A stretch of DNA of 64,000 nucleotides, taken from the NCBI GenBank assembly GCA_963969495.1, contig OZ018330.1, forward strand, positions 51,081,973 to 51,145,972, in the 5' to 3' direction. The stretch comes from Ceratothoa steindachneri (lineage: Eukaryota; Arthropoda; Malacostraca; Isopoda; Cymothoidae). Positions 45,223 through 57,182 of this stretch are shown piece after piece. The position numbers were made by a program, and so were the translations under genes. The notes below the pieces were generated by a model. The model did not search any database, was not told where the DNA came from, and saw only the letters and a program-made list of their open reading frames with translations. Each line of letters starts with the position of its first letter. Position 1 is the stretch's first letter.

Positions 45223-47481
45223 AGATCATTAACAAAGACGGGGGTAGCGGGATTTCGTTCTTGAACGATGCAATCGAGCCAACCAGACCCTCCAACAAAT
45301 GAGCTAGGTCTCGTATTTTCGCGACCCTGTCTTCCTCTACGAACCTGTCCCTGACGGTGTATGATACGCCGACCAAACACCACCGGACACACTGGTTTCA
45401 AATGCAGTCGTCATATTTCTCTGCGAAGAGGTTTTGGCTGTACAACCCGAACAGCCAAAGAGACTGGAGAGCGCCTAATCAAAAACGTAAAAATGGCCTT
45501 ATTGGTTAGTGGTTTCCTCCTTTTTTCAATGAAAATTAGACACTACCACGTTACGACTAGTTCCAAAATTCTTATCTAAGCATAACGAGAACAGTTTCCC
45601 GTCCACACGAATTCTCTTTTGATTTCTCAACGCCATCAGTTTTTCCCAAAGTTCAAATGTTCCCATTCTAGGGGCTATTAAGCGGGTATCTTCATTCGTA
45701 AAAGCTATAATTAAAGGAAAACCAAAAAACTAAAATCAAACAAAGGGGAAGGGCGAAAACAACCGAAGGAAATCGCAATTATGGTCATATACAAAGAGGA
45801 ACTTTCGAAGCAGGAGAGGGTATGATTTTGGGAACATTAATTTGGCCTACAAGGCAAGTTAGGCCTCGTTGCCATTTTAACCCGAAGCAAGAAACAAAAC
45901 TAAGGATGGTCACCATCAGGAGCATGGATGGCATCACCTTGCGATGTGCGAAACAAACGACACCGGAAGAGTTTTAAGAACAAAGGTGACATTTTAAAGA
46001 GAAAAGGAACGAAGGGATCTCGGCTAAAAGGTGGTGAATTTAGGGGAAACGAGACTGCTACACCAGCAAAAATGTCGTAAAGACAACCAGCACTGTATAT
46101 AACCTATATCCCCAATTTGCTAATTGCCTATCGAGTTTAACTACTTACTCCCGAACCACTAATTTCATATCAAGGGGGAAAAATAATGCTAATTTCGGAA
46201 AAACTGGCAACTCTTATGAATTTGTCTCTCAATGGGAATGCTTTTTTTTTCAAGCCAACCTAAATTTTGTCTGAAGTTCCTATTAATTTGGTTGATTTAA
46301 CCAATTGTTCCAGCGAACAATAGGTTCAGAGGAGAGATCGAGTTACAAGTTGGCCTATTAAAATTACCCCACCTCCGCCTTTCAAGATTTATTAGTTCAG
46401 ACTAATGGAAAGAGGAAAACTAATTTTAAACCATGAAACAACTGTAAGCAATGTTTACATTTCCTTGACACGAATTTCAGCCGGTGAATATTTGGCTAAC
46501 AAGAAAGTATTTACGTCGTTCTTTTCTATTGTTAAATAGACTCGTAAAGCTTCAAGGAAACTAATAATTCACCTCATTTAGCGACGCTACAGTTGACAAT
46601 GTAAGGCAGAGCAAAGAATAGGGGAATATATCAATCAGGCAAGATCATATACATATTTGACAATTTCGTGAAAATCTGAAGGAAATTTATGAAAGTCCGA
46701 GGGACAAGAATATAATCTCGTCAAATTTCATGACATCTGAGAGATAAAAGATGCAAAAATAACGAAAACACTCAACTGGTTTCAATTGGAGCTGGTGCGT
46801 TTAACCAAAGATTGAATCACATACACACAACAGACCACCAAAGTTGTCGACAAACCACGTCACCCAACAGCCAAAGTCGGACTGAAGCCTCAGAGACCAT
46901 GGGTTTATTGGGTGGATGAGTTGGATCATGTCCACAATTTAGTTGAAGCAGCGAGGGGAAAAACTGATTATTCCCTTCACTCGTGTTTTTTTGTATGTGC
47001 CTTTTTTCTTAACGTGACATTTCTCCACAAATATGTCCACGAGTCAACCTTGAGAAAGAGCGAGAGAGAATTTATCTGGGTTAAAAGGGCCAGAGGAACG
47101 AGATCTATTGACCCACTGCCTTTAAGTTAAACGTTTCTCGTCAAACGGTTGGGCTCATCAAATTGAGCCTCGCCTCGAAACTTCAACGTAAATGAAATGC
47201 AAAACTTACTATTTTCGTGAGCGCGTTGAGACATGGGCAGAGTTGGGGGTGTGGGAATAAAGATCAAGCTTTAAATTTTACAAAAAGGTGTGCCACAATG
47301 ATCCGTGTGAAGGGGGCAAATAAGGGCAAAGAAACTTCGTAAAAATATTATATAAGAGGATAAAAATAGAATCTAATTGGTACATTCGGTCGGAGAATGA
47401 TTGGGGTGTAATCTTAAGTAGGTCACATCAAACACATCCAAGTAAGACCTAAAACATCTGAGAAAATCTAATTATCGTGCC

Positions 47482-47483
<2 letters not shown>
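45223..47483. other. AT-rich non-coding stretch
   Basis: Two open frames (minus 45401-45186 and plus 46912-47130) have no recognisable domain. No TE ends or RNA genes seen. Confidence 0.4.

Positions 47484-47563
<80 letters not shown>
47484..47563. repeat. (AT)40 microsatellite
   Basis: Uninterrupted AT dinucleotides. Confidence 0.97.
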
Positions 47564-47565
<2 letters not shown>

Positions 47566-48420
47566 ATTCATTAAGGAGAGTGGGCACATTGTTTTATTTC
47601 TTCCATACTTACTTGGCCAAGACTCAAAAGACATCACGCGACACCAATCAATAGAAAAAAAACCCCACATAATATGGCCAAGAAATAAATTAATTTTATA
47701 TGGGTTCTATAACTAAACTTAGAGAACGCGCAGCTCACCTGAACCCGGCTCCGTTACATGACGAAAGCAGAACCCCTTATGGTGAAGGAAGATGGCATCA
47801 CGGGCAAAAAAAATGAAATTATACCCAATCAATGAGAGAGATGTAAACTAGGGCTCGGTTTTCAGTGGCGAAAGTCAAAGAATCTCACAAAAATGACCAC
47901 TGACGTACAGCAGCACCACCAGCTCTTGAAAGGGAGGAAATGAAACACGAGCCATTACTTGCTGATGAGGCGAAGCAGAAAACGAGGCACAGCAAAAGGT
48001 CCCCGAAATAGTTCCCACAACAACCACCACGACATTGAAAGATTCAGAAAATACAACTAAGATTGACGAGTGGCATGAACTACAAAATCCGCTAAATAAC
48101 GTTCCAAGGTGACTAAGATGTGCGATGTTTCCAAGGTAAAACTAAAGAAACTCGCACACCTAGTATTTGTAACAGTGTATCATCATTCGAATCACATTTA
48201 GACTTAAGTCCTCCGTGGACACTGATCCGGTTCCAGGGCGAGAAGAACTTTAGTCCAAGAACACCAAATACAAAGAAGTTCGTTAAGAAACTGAAGTTTG
48301 GCGAAATTTAAATGTATGGAAAGAGACACTTGCCAGAGCTAGGTACGGGGAGGTCTTAGTTACGGGATAATTTTAAGGGCAGCACATGGGAAAAGGTGGT
48401 TTTAGCCCATTCTTTTTTGT
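47564..48420. other. Non-coding stretch
   Basis: A 63-codon plus-strand open frame at 48120-48311 is not recognised. Nothing else seen. Confidence 0.35.
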
Positions 48421-48429
48421 AGCGTCTAA

Positions 48430-48690
48430 AAGCACATCCTATCTCTTTGTACACTCTACAGCCACATCCAATCTCTTTGTAGGATCTACAGCAAAACCTA
48501 ACCTAAACTACCGATCAGTTTAGACAGTACACAAAGGTCTGGATGTGATTGTAGGTCGTACCAAAAAAAAAGAGTGGATGTGGTTGTAGTGCGAACAAAA
48601 GAAGTAAACGTGGTTGTAAAACGAACAAAATGATTTAATGTGTTTGTAAAACGAACAAAAGTAGCGAACGTGGTTGTATCGTATCAGGTC
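48430..48690. repeat. 30-bp minisatellite in two opposite orientations
   Basis: Right array: units beginning GTGGTTGTA or close variants at 48545, 48580, 48610, 48640 and 48670, mostly 30 bp apart, with ACGAACAAAA in the middle. Left part (48430-48495): CAGCCACATCCAATCTCTTT units about 30 bp apart, whose ACCACATCC-like core is the reverse complement of GGATGTGGTTGT. The right array is open on the minus strand and would encode 10-residue repeats (FCSFYNHVY-like), probably by chance. Confidence 0.85.
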
Positions 48691-48784
48691 ATTCCTTAAG
48701 TAACGTGACTTCAAAATTGCGAGGTTAAGGTTAAAACTGAAATCCTACCATTAAACCGTTCACCGTCATCTGCAACATCATCGA

Positions 48785-49130
48785 ATGCAGTCTAAACTGC
48801 ATTTCCTTGCCCCACTAAGTGGGTTGGCCCTATCGAGTCGCTTCCACGGGGAGCGCTCATTTTGGGTCGCCTGTCTGCTCTCTGTGCGGTCCCCTGTGAA
48901 AGTAAAGGAGGGACTGCCGCTGGAAAGAAGATGGAGTCGCCCAAGAGCGCCTCTAGAGAAGCGGATGAGGGGAGTCCACCGCACCCGTAGGCCTAGGAGA
49001 AGAATAAGCCTCATCTCCGGTAGAAGAGGGTTGGAGGGGACCCTGAGAAAGTACAGGGGGGGACCTACTTTTCTGATATGGAGCTGCCCCGACGATGGCA
49101 AAGGGAGTAAAAGGTTTTTCTTTTTGAGTT
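48785..49130 (-). mobile_element. RNase H LINE copy D: ORF1 N-terminal fragment
   Basis: Minus-strand codons RLDRANPLSGA and RTESRQATQNERSP, with the plus string GGAGGGACTGCCGCTGGAAA, match the ORF1 N-terminal region at 23.3 and 42.1 kb. It is truncated on both sides. Confidence 0.75.
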
Positions 49131-49389
49131 AGCCACGGCCATTAAGCAATATTTCGGCACCCCTGCCTGTGACGGCCAACATTGACCTCAACAAGGGAAC
49201 GGGGTCAAACTTCAGAAAACCTACGCCGTATTTTTAGTTTTATAAAAGTACTAATGGTCTTTTTAGGAATTCCAATCGTCATATATGGTTTCGGTTGGGT
49301 GCAGAAAGTACATATTCTTAAGATACTATACCTTGATGGGGTTAAAATTGACATGAAAATGCGAAATTCGACCAGGAATTCGAATGCCA

Positions 49390-50912
49390 ACTGATTGAAG
49401 ATCTGAATCAGAATGTGCATCGCACGCTCCCACATCCCTATGCCGACGAAGGGAGGAATTTGGCAGACCATGGCCGACCAACTACACCTGAAGAGGTCAT
49501 GGCAGTCATAAAAACCTTCAAACAGACGGGCATCACCAGAAATAACTTGGTGCATGCCCCCCGGCAGATCATTCAGGGAATCGCGAACATCTACAATGCT
49601 TCCCTACGGGCTACTTCCCAGACGGTTTAAAGATTGCTAAAATCATCTTTATACCCAAAGGGAGGAAGCCTGATCAACTGGTGGACTACAGGCCAATATC
49701 CCTCCTGGAGATTATAGGCAAAGTTTACGAAAAGCTTCTGGCTAACAGGTTGCAATATCAACTGACCGAGCTAGAAACCCACAGCCCTCAGCAACACGGG
49801 TTCCGCAAGAGAAGGGGGACGGACACAGCCCTTGCCCTTCGCACCAAAAAGCTTGCCCGGTGTAAAGCTGAGAGGAAATACGTAGACGTGGTGATGCGAG
49901 ATGTGCAAAAGGCCTTCGATAAGGTTTGGCTAAGAGGCTTACAACACAAGATCTTAGGCCTCCAGCTGAACCCAATCCTGGAAAGGGTCCTCTGCGATTA
50001 CATCATGCGCAGAAAAGCCCGAATTTCAATCGAGGGCTACAGAGGACCCGAGTTTGAGCTTGAGGCGAGTGTTCCACAAGGTGGCTGTCTGAGTCGGCTG
50101 CTGTACCTTCTGTACACGCTGGACTTACCTGATCCGGTAGGGGAGGAAGTAATGTACCTGCAGTTTGCAGATGACATCACGCAAATCGTCCCCAGCTACT
50201 ACAAGCATGCCGGATATCAAGCAAGGCAGACAGCCATCGAAATCGACAACATCAATCGATATGAAGGAAAGTGGAAAATCAAGACCAACCGCCGAAGACG
50301 TGTGGATGTCACAGTAAATGGCGATGTTTACCCATATGGTAACAAAGGAAAAGTCCTAGGTCTACAATTTACCTCCAAAGGGTACAAAGTTCACATTAGT
50401 GACAGAATCTCCCTAGCCAAAATACAGCTTGGCAAACTGTATAGGTTTAAAAACCTCAGCTCCAAGAACCTAAAAAAGCTGTACACTGCTCTGGTACGCT
50501 CAACATTAGTGTACCCGGCAGTGGTCATGAAGGCTGCGAGTTCCACCTCTCTCAGACAAATGCAGAGAGTGCAGAACAAAGCAGCCCTGCTTATAACTGG
50601 AGCGAAAAGGACAGACTATATTCAGTAGACAGTCCTGCACGCAAGAGCAGGACTAACCACTCTGAATATAGAACTACAAAGGCTAGGGAGAAAGACCTGG
50701 GACAAAATAGAAGAGGAAATACTCCCGAATACGAACCACAAACTCGACATACCGAGAGCAGTCAGGGGTCGTGTCACCAGGAAATCCCTATTCCCGAGTG
50801 GAAGAAACTGCTCCCGAGAACACCAAGTCGGAATTTATACTTAGACACACGAAGTAAGATCACCAAAGTCCAAAGAATGAAGAAATTACAACGAAGAGTA
50901 AAAGAGGCGTAG
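49390..50912 (+). pseudogene. Non-LTR reverse transcriptase, largely open
   Basis: After a frame-broken N-terminal part (ADHGRPTTPEEVMAVIKTFK, then APRQIIQGIANIYNASL), one frame from about 49622 to 50628 encodes YRPISLLEIIGKVYEKLLAN, QQHGFRKRRGTDTALAL, motif A VVMRDVQKAFDKVW, motif B SVPQGGCLS, motif C LQFADDITQIV and a thumb region. After a TAG at 50626 the frame continues ARAGLTTLNIELQRLG to about 50912. This is a Jockey/CR1-like RT of a family different from the others here. RT motifs are intact, but the frameshift near 49622 and the internal stop make it a pseudogene. No endonuclease domain is visible. Confidence 0.85.
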
Positions 50913-51165
50913 TGCCCAATATAAAACCTATTTAAACAATCAAGAATTAAAACCTAAACCCCGGCATAAGATATATTACCTAATAAGATAGCAATATAAA
51001 ATAAGAAGATATATATAGAAAGTAAGAAACTTGAAAGAATTGAAAGCCACGATGGAGGAAAGAACAAATATATTTATTTATTTACTATATGTTAGATGAA
51101 AAAAACAACAACAAATAATAATAATTTTTAAAAAAATAAATAAATAAAAAAATAAAATAGAATAA

Positions 51166-51245
<80 letters not shown>

Positions 51246-51791
51246 TAATAAAAAACAAATAAAAGGAAGAATAATAAGAGACAAGACAAGAAAAACCTGA
51301 GAGGAGCCCTCTACACCAGGGCAAATCTAAAACTCTTTTTATCTTTATATACATACTACACATTTTCCTACTTCTTACATCAATTTCACTTTCACTTAAC
51401 ACCAAAACCCATTTGACAATCGTTCCTTAATTATGGCGGCTTGTGCATTCAGTTTGTTGAACTTTAATCCTCTAAAGGCTTATGTTGCCATATGGAACCG
51501 CAATTTCATGTCACTTTGACTTTTAATATATATTGATTTAAGGGTTATTATATTTTATATATTTAGTCCAATTCGGGCATCAAAAGGTTAATACTTTTGT
51601 TAATTCCTCGGTCAATTTAATATACTTTTGTATACTTCATGACCTCATTTTAAAAGGGAAGATTTGCAACAGGTGTGGGAAAGATGCGCGGCTCGATTAT
51701 AATATTAAAAAGTGGAGATGTGACAGATATGTTTCCGTTCGCATGCAGCGGCGAATCTATATAACTCTGCTAATCCCAGATTTCCCGAGCA
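50913..51791. other. LINE 3' flank and AT-rich sequence
   Basis: Contains a long A/T-rich segment around a microsatellite. No gene recognised. Confidence 0.4.
51172..51238. repeat. (AT)33 microsatellite
   Basis: Uninterrupted AT dinucleotides flanked by AATA-rich sequence downstream of the RT. Confidence 0.97.
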
Positions 51792-52070
51792 CTAAATAGT
51801 AAGTTTTGCTAGGCTTTCAAATTGTGTATTACTTGCTTCAGATTTTGCTCTTTCCACTTCGATGTTAACAGCTGATGGAGGATGCGTCTGCTCATTGATT
51901 GCGCGTATGACTTCGTATTCAAAAGTATGAATTCTAGCCTTGCTGTTACTTTCATGGCATCGCCAAAACTTTACATCCGTCTCGGTTTTACTAACTTTAT
52001 CAAACCGATAGATGTATCCGTCATGAAAATTTTTTTCTTTTCCTCTTTTACTGCTTACAAAACGAGCCAT
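51792..52070 (-). pseudogene. FLYWCH zinc-finger remnant (MULE-type transposase N-terminus)
   Basis: The 92-codon frame begins MARFVSSKRGKEKNFHDGYI and continues YRFDKVSKTETDVKFWRCHE, matching the FLYWCH fold (F..s..G...l...Gy.Y......t..yWrC). The finger should continue C-K-A-R and end E-H-T-H, but here it reads NSKARIHT and NEQTHPPS, so one Cys and one His ligand are lost. FLYWCH domains usually start MULE-type transposases, but no transposase core follows. Probably a solitary relic. Confidence 0.72.
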
Positions 52071-52879
52071 GTTTTAAGGTTGAATATTTTAAAAGAGGCC
52101 ACAAGAATAGTTCAAAATCAACGCTAGCCTCGGAGAAGAAATGCTGAAATATAGGAAGTTAAGCCTTTATATATACACAAAGTAGTTGATAAAGATGAGC
52201 ACAATTTCCAGGAGAGCTTAAAATAGTCTTTTAATTCCGGAATTCGCCAGAATTGTTAAGGGATAAAACTTAACAGAGCCATCGAAACCATCCCTAAATT
52301 AATCCTTTAAATATCTCCTGCTAAGATTTGCAGGTTCTGCTTTGAGTTAATACGCTAGGTTAGGAGCATTCATTAAAATGTGGTCTGAAGATAGTCGAAA
52401 AATAGTTAATAATCTAACTGATATTAAACTTTATGTAGCTTTGACGGTGGAATATGGCCTGAAGATTATCTACAAATAGTCAATAATCCAGCTTCTGTTA
52501 AACTTTATGCGCATTTGTTTGTTGGAATATGGCATGTGGATTGTCTAAATATAGAGTCAATAATCCAGCTGATACTAAACTTGATGCGAATTTCGAAATA
52601 GTTGCTATCATAAAATGGGCTACTCTGCCAAAATCATTCTGATAAAGAAATAGATCACCCCTTGTCAGGAATATTAAAAAAATATTGCGTACTTTTTCAT
52701 AATGATTCCCAAGCAAGAAGCAACAAAACGGTTTTAAATATGTATATTATTATAACATAGATAACAGTTGAATGTTGTCAAACATTTTTCCATATGACTG
52801 CATGTACATATCTTCTTTTTGTTGACTTGTTTGCAAGTAATACTTCAAATAGTCGCAGAGAGGTAAAATAATTCTACTA
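52071..52879. other. AT-rich non-coding stretch
   Basis: Three diverged direct repeats of about 60 bp near 52380-52570 share ATGGCATG/TGGAATATGGC, TTGTCTAAATA-like AGTCAATAATC and CTGATATTAAACTTTATG strings. No gene seen. Confidence 0.5.
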
Positions 52880-53779
52880 AATTATATATTAAACTTAAAG
52901 GGTGTTCATGAAAGAGAGATTGATTTCTTTTATCCGGATTTTTAAAAGGACTTATAGTGCCTACGAACCTAAGAACACCATCCCTACCGTGAAGTTTGTG
53001 GGAGGTAGAATCATTGTATGGGGGTGATTCCCATCTAAGGGTACCGGCAATATCCACATCATAGATGAGACAATGAATTCGGCAACTACAACGACATTTT
53101 AGAAGAACATCTGTTCGTTCCTGTAGAGAAGCTTGGACTTGGAGAGGGATGGTGGATCTTTCAACAAGATAATGATCCAAAGCCTACTACGAAAGCTACT
53201 CGCGAATGGTTTCGTAAAAACAATGTAAACGTTCTAGAGTAGCCTAGTCAGTCCCCAGATTTGAACCCAATAGAGAACTTGTGGCGAACATTGAAGAGCA
53301 AGATTCATTTGAGGGGTCCAAGGAAGATCAAAGAATTGGAGGTAATTTGCAAAGAAGAATGGGCCGAAATACCAAATGAATGTTGCAGCGCTCTAGTGAA
53401 AAACTACATGAAACGATTGATGGCGGTGAAAGCCACAAAGGTTATGTAGCTAAGTATTAATCACCAAATATCGATTTGTACAAATACTTTTTTCACCCCC
53501 GTTTTCATTAATTTCAATTTTACTGAATATCTAGATTTTTATTCTTGTACTAAGTTTATAATACAGCCATTATTTTCATTTAAAATTTAATCTAATTATA
53601 TTTCTCGTAGTTTCTTGTTTAAATTGTTCCCAGTGACCAAATTCATAAGTGAAAATTAAACAGGAAATTTATTCTGTTTCAGGCTTTTTTGTGTAAATTT
53701 CATGGAGTTTGATGGTTCAGAAGTCTATTAAAATTGAAATGTGAAGGTGTACGAATGCTTATTTCTTCCCACTGTATGA
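52880..53779 (+). pseudogene. Tc1-like transposase, 5'-truncated, with 3' end
   Basis: The frame gives YEPKNTIPTVKFVGGRIIVW, a stop, then EEHLFVPVEKLGLGEGWWIF, QQDNDPKPTTKATREWF (second catalytic Asp), a TAG, and [20 protein letters not shown] (the Asp-Glu end of DDE). It stops at about 53449. The 3' TIR near 53747-53776 ends GCTTATTTCTTCCCACTGTA. The N-terminal DNA-binding domain and first Asp block are missing. At least two stops and a frameshift near 53080 make it inactive. Confidence 0.88.
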
Positions 53780-54420
53780 TGCAACAACGGCATTCACAAA
53801 GTAAACCATTGTTTTACAAACCTCCGAGAATAGGGTTAAGTAAACAAGGAGGGTAAAAGGGTAAACAATTCGGGTATACATAGAGACATCTGGCAACCCT
53901 TTAACATCAAACACCCAAATGGATGGAATGGCAGAAGGCCAAGGTTTTGTAAATATGGGGATTTATTATAGAAAAAAAGTCTTAATATTTTAAGGGTTTT
54001 TTAGGGGCGAGGGGGTGCCTGAAGATAGGAAATTCCAAATCTCTCCTGCATATGAGGGACCCCAATTTTCCTTATGAGGATAAACCAATGAGAAAGACAA
54101 TACACAACCTAACATATCCCCCCCCCTCCCAATATAGGGGTTGCTTATCGTCAGGCGATTTTTTAAAATTAATTTTCAGCAGTAAAAAGAGGCAGAACTT
54201 AGGGCAAGGGTTCTTAATCAGAGGGGAATCCCCTCCCAACTAGGAAAATTGGGCTCACAAATTGGCAGATTCAAACTTTGAGGAATATTGATCTTTGTAC
54301 AAATACAATTCTACAAAATGTAGATAATCTACAGAATATCACACTTTATTGAATGTTATATGTGGGGCAGGAAGACTACTCATACCATCTCCGTGTGCGT
54401 GTCGTAAATTTTGTATATAT
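53780..54420. other. AT-rich non-coding stretch
   Basis: No gene or element recognised. Confidence 0.4.
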
Positions 54421-54424
54421 TTTA

Positions 54425-54862
54425 TTTATTTTGAGAGCCCGTCTGGCGACTGCCTCCTAGGGCAAAAGTCGCCCTACTCTAGCTAAAGCTTAGTAGTAGG
54501 CTAAATTAAAAAACATAATATGTAAATAACAAATATAAAAAGAAAGGCTAAGCACAGGCTAAAAAAAAACCCAAACCAACAGATAAAAAAAAAGAAAGCA
54601 AAAAAGGCGACAAGAAGGAAGCGCGTTCCGGCGTCGGGGGTAGGCCCGACTCCCCCCCCTGGCGCAGAAACAAGCACCCTACAAAAACAAACAAACAGTC
54701 AAATAAAGTGGAGGAGGCCAGTCTCCTCCAAAAAGTCGTATAGTCCGCAAGTCTGTGTGCACGAACTAGTCCCGAGTACAAAGGACAAGCGGTGGCGACC
54801 CCGCTCGTCCCGGTACCAGGACAGGTAACGTGGGCGAAGATCTACCAGACTGGGACATTTTT
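54425..54862 (-). mobile_element. RNase H LINE, 3' UTR fragment
   Basis: TCTGGCGACTGCCTCCTAGG, AAAAGTCG and GTGTGCACGAACTAGTCCCG (plus) match the 3' regions of copies A and B. The minus-strand codons end in the Cys/His-tail neighbourhood. It breaks off at CTGGGACATT next to a T-run near 54862. Confidence 0.75.
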
Positions 54863-56498
54863 TTTTCATTAGACAAGCGAGATACAGATAGGCAGTCGTA
54901 GCATGAGCAAACTAGGTATAATGGCACCTAAAATTAGATCTCAGACAGACTGAAAATGTTTAGGAATACAATTAAACTATTTCGAGGCTAATAATAAAAT
55001 AAAGGAAATTATTGGAAGAGAAATAGAAGATAGCAAGATTATGAACTAATCGGTGATGGGGAAGATTAACAACCGGAAACGCATACATGAAAGCTTCAGA
55101 TAATTCTAAAAGAGAAACTATCTCAGAAATAGCTAGAGGTAGCAGCAATTTTAAAATAGATTGGCATGTGAAGTAATTGCGTCAAATTTGCATCATAAAT
55201 CCCTCCCACCCCGACCATTTTAGCTACAGAGTGCTTTATCATTTCTTTCAACTTTGTTATATCCATTTATAATCCTCGACTGAGCCATCTTCCTTTCTTC
55301 ATTGTCTTCGAAACGCCGATTCACCCACGTCTTGTCTGAACATCAAATGCTTCGCATTAAAATGTCTAAAACACCGATATTAAAAGAGCATTTTCTCCAG
55401 TTACCAAAGGTTCTGTAAGTAGTCAACCGAAGTTAAAGATAGGGGTGGCATTTTAGGGAATTGGAAGATTGAAGATGCTCCGAGTAGGGTTCGCGAGGGA
55501 AAGCGGCATACTGCCGTTGTCTGGCAGAAATATGTCCATTGAGAAATTTAGGCCTATTGCCAAGAGTCGTCTATATTTAGTGTGTCGCTATAAGGAAAAC
55601 CTTTCGAAATGTATCTATAATTATCCAACGGAGACTGCCATTATACGGAAGATAAAATAAGAACACGTTTGGTTTGGTGTCATTAATTAGGACATAAGGA
55701 AAAGCAAAAAAAAAATACAACAAAAACGGTAACTTAACAGGCTACTATAATAAGCATCTGTTAACTTTTTAGTTGGAATTCAGCCAGTGCCGTTCCGCCC
55801 ATGTTCTTCAATTGATTAATGGATCCGGAATTAAAATCTGCTAATTATAAAGGAAAATAAAACTGGGATCACTTAAAAATCCCTCCCTCTCATGCCATTA
55901 TTTGAACATCCTCTCCACAAAGTTTTTTGGCAATTGATCATCCGCCCCAAAAACTTTGGGTTAAGTTATGTACCCTAAGACTTTTGATAAGCCTATCCTA
56001 GTTCTCCTTGTGTGTGTTTTTCAAGCGTTTGGATTTTTTGTTTTTGCATTTCCAAGCAAACAAATCTGGACTTTTCTTATTTGGACAAATTCATTTTATC
56101 ATATTAACCGTCACATTTAGCTTTTTCCTTTAAAAGCTTAATTTATTGTTAGTAGCGAATTGTTGGGAGTGAATCTTCCCAAAACAGAGGAATAACGACA
56201 GTCTAGAACGTGTCAGCCATCGGTTATGATAGTACACTTGTTAAACGAAACCTACTGTACCATCTAAAAAGATCAGAACGCTTTAATTTCTATCACAATA
56301 TTTTACATAACATTTGTCAGAAAAAATCCAATGTTTCTATCTAAACTTGATGTAGGATAACAACAGGTATAAACTACGTACGTGTAAAGGTTATGCAAAT
56401 TTAGATGGATAAAACGCATTATCAGCAGATAAGCAATTTATTAGTAAAATTGAAGTATCTAAAATGATCGAACAAGGGTTTATGATAAAGAAAAAAAG
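54863..56498. other. AT-rich non-coding stretch
   Basis: One 63-codon plus-strand frame (55469-55660) without known domains. No TE signature seen. Confidence 0.4.
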
Positions 56499-56602
56499 GC
56501 AGCGTTTGCATAGAAAACTTCAGTTCAATATAATGTACGTTAGGTCATTGGCAGCGTTTGCATAGAAAACTTCAGTTCAATATAATGTACGTTAGGCCAT
56601 TG
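56499..56602. repeat. 52-bp tandem duplication at the 5' side of a Tc1 element
   Basis: GCAGCGTTTGCATAGAAAAC starts both units (56499 and 56551); one mismatch over 52 bp (GTCATTG/GCCATTG). May be a duplicated TIR or subterminal region. Confidence 0.92.
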
Positions 56603-56611
56603 TATTGACAG

Positions 56612-57182
56612 ATGTCGTCCAGGAAACAAGCATAAATCTGTCAAGTCTCTCTGTCCGCGAGCTGATGGCAAAGCTGCGCTACCAAGATAGTCTTTCAATT
56701 GGAAATATTGCAGGCAATGTACAGCGCTACAAATGTGTAGTCCATAATATTTTATCAACCTATGACAAAACGGGTTTATGTAAGGCTGGTAAATCAACCG
56801 GTAGGCTACGGAAGACTTGAGAGAGAAAACCGAGCCATTAACCAAATTGCTAAAAAAGGACCCGTTTCAGGAAAGCTTAGCGAGATTTTGGCAATCAATT
56901 ACTCCAGCGAGAATGTAACATCGGCTGGAGGAAGATAATCTTCACGGGCGCACAACTACGGCCAAGCCATTGATCGGTCCAAAGAACTAGAAGGCTCTTT
57001 CTTCTTACATTCGCTACTGATCACAATACATAGACGGATGGCCGTTAGAGTCTAGTACACTTCAGTCACGAATCTAAGATCAATTTGTTCGGATCCGATG
57101 GTAGGAGGTTGGTTCGTCGGAGAGCGTGCAAAAGATTCTGTCAATTACACCCCCAAAAGAATGAAGATTGGCAGAGGAAGTG
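56612..57182 (+). pseudogene. Tc1-like transposase, N-terminal half (broken)
   Basis: Codons give RELMAKLRYQDSLSIGNIAG, VQRYKCVVHNILSTYDKTGL and CKAGKSTGRLRKT (paired-like HTH and AT-hook linker), then VHFSHESKINLFGSDGRRLV, where the catalytic Asp of FSDESKFN is His. Stops and frameshifts are frequent. The C-terminal half is missing: sequence switches to LINE copy E near 57183. It is a different copy from the one at 52.9 kb. Confidence 0.85.

Noticed and set aside
48545..48690. CRISPR-like array of 30-bp units
   Set aside because: The units are adjacent with no unique spacers, and the genome is eukaryotic. It is a minisatellite.
49205..49555. 116-codon minus-strand frame
   Set aside because: It lies antisense to the N-terminal part of the 49.4-50.9 kb reverse transcriptase and has no domain of its own.
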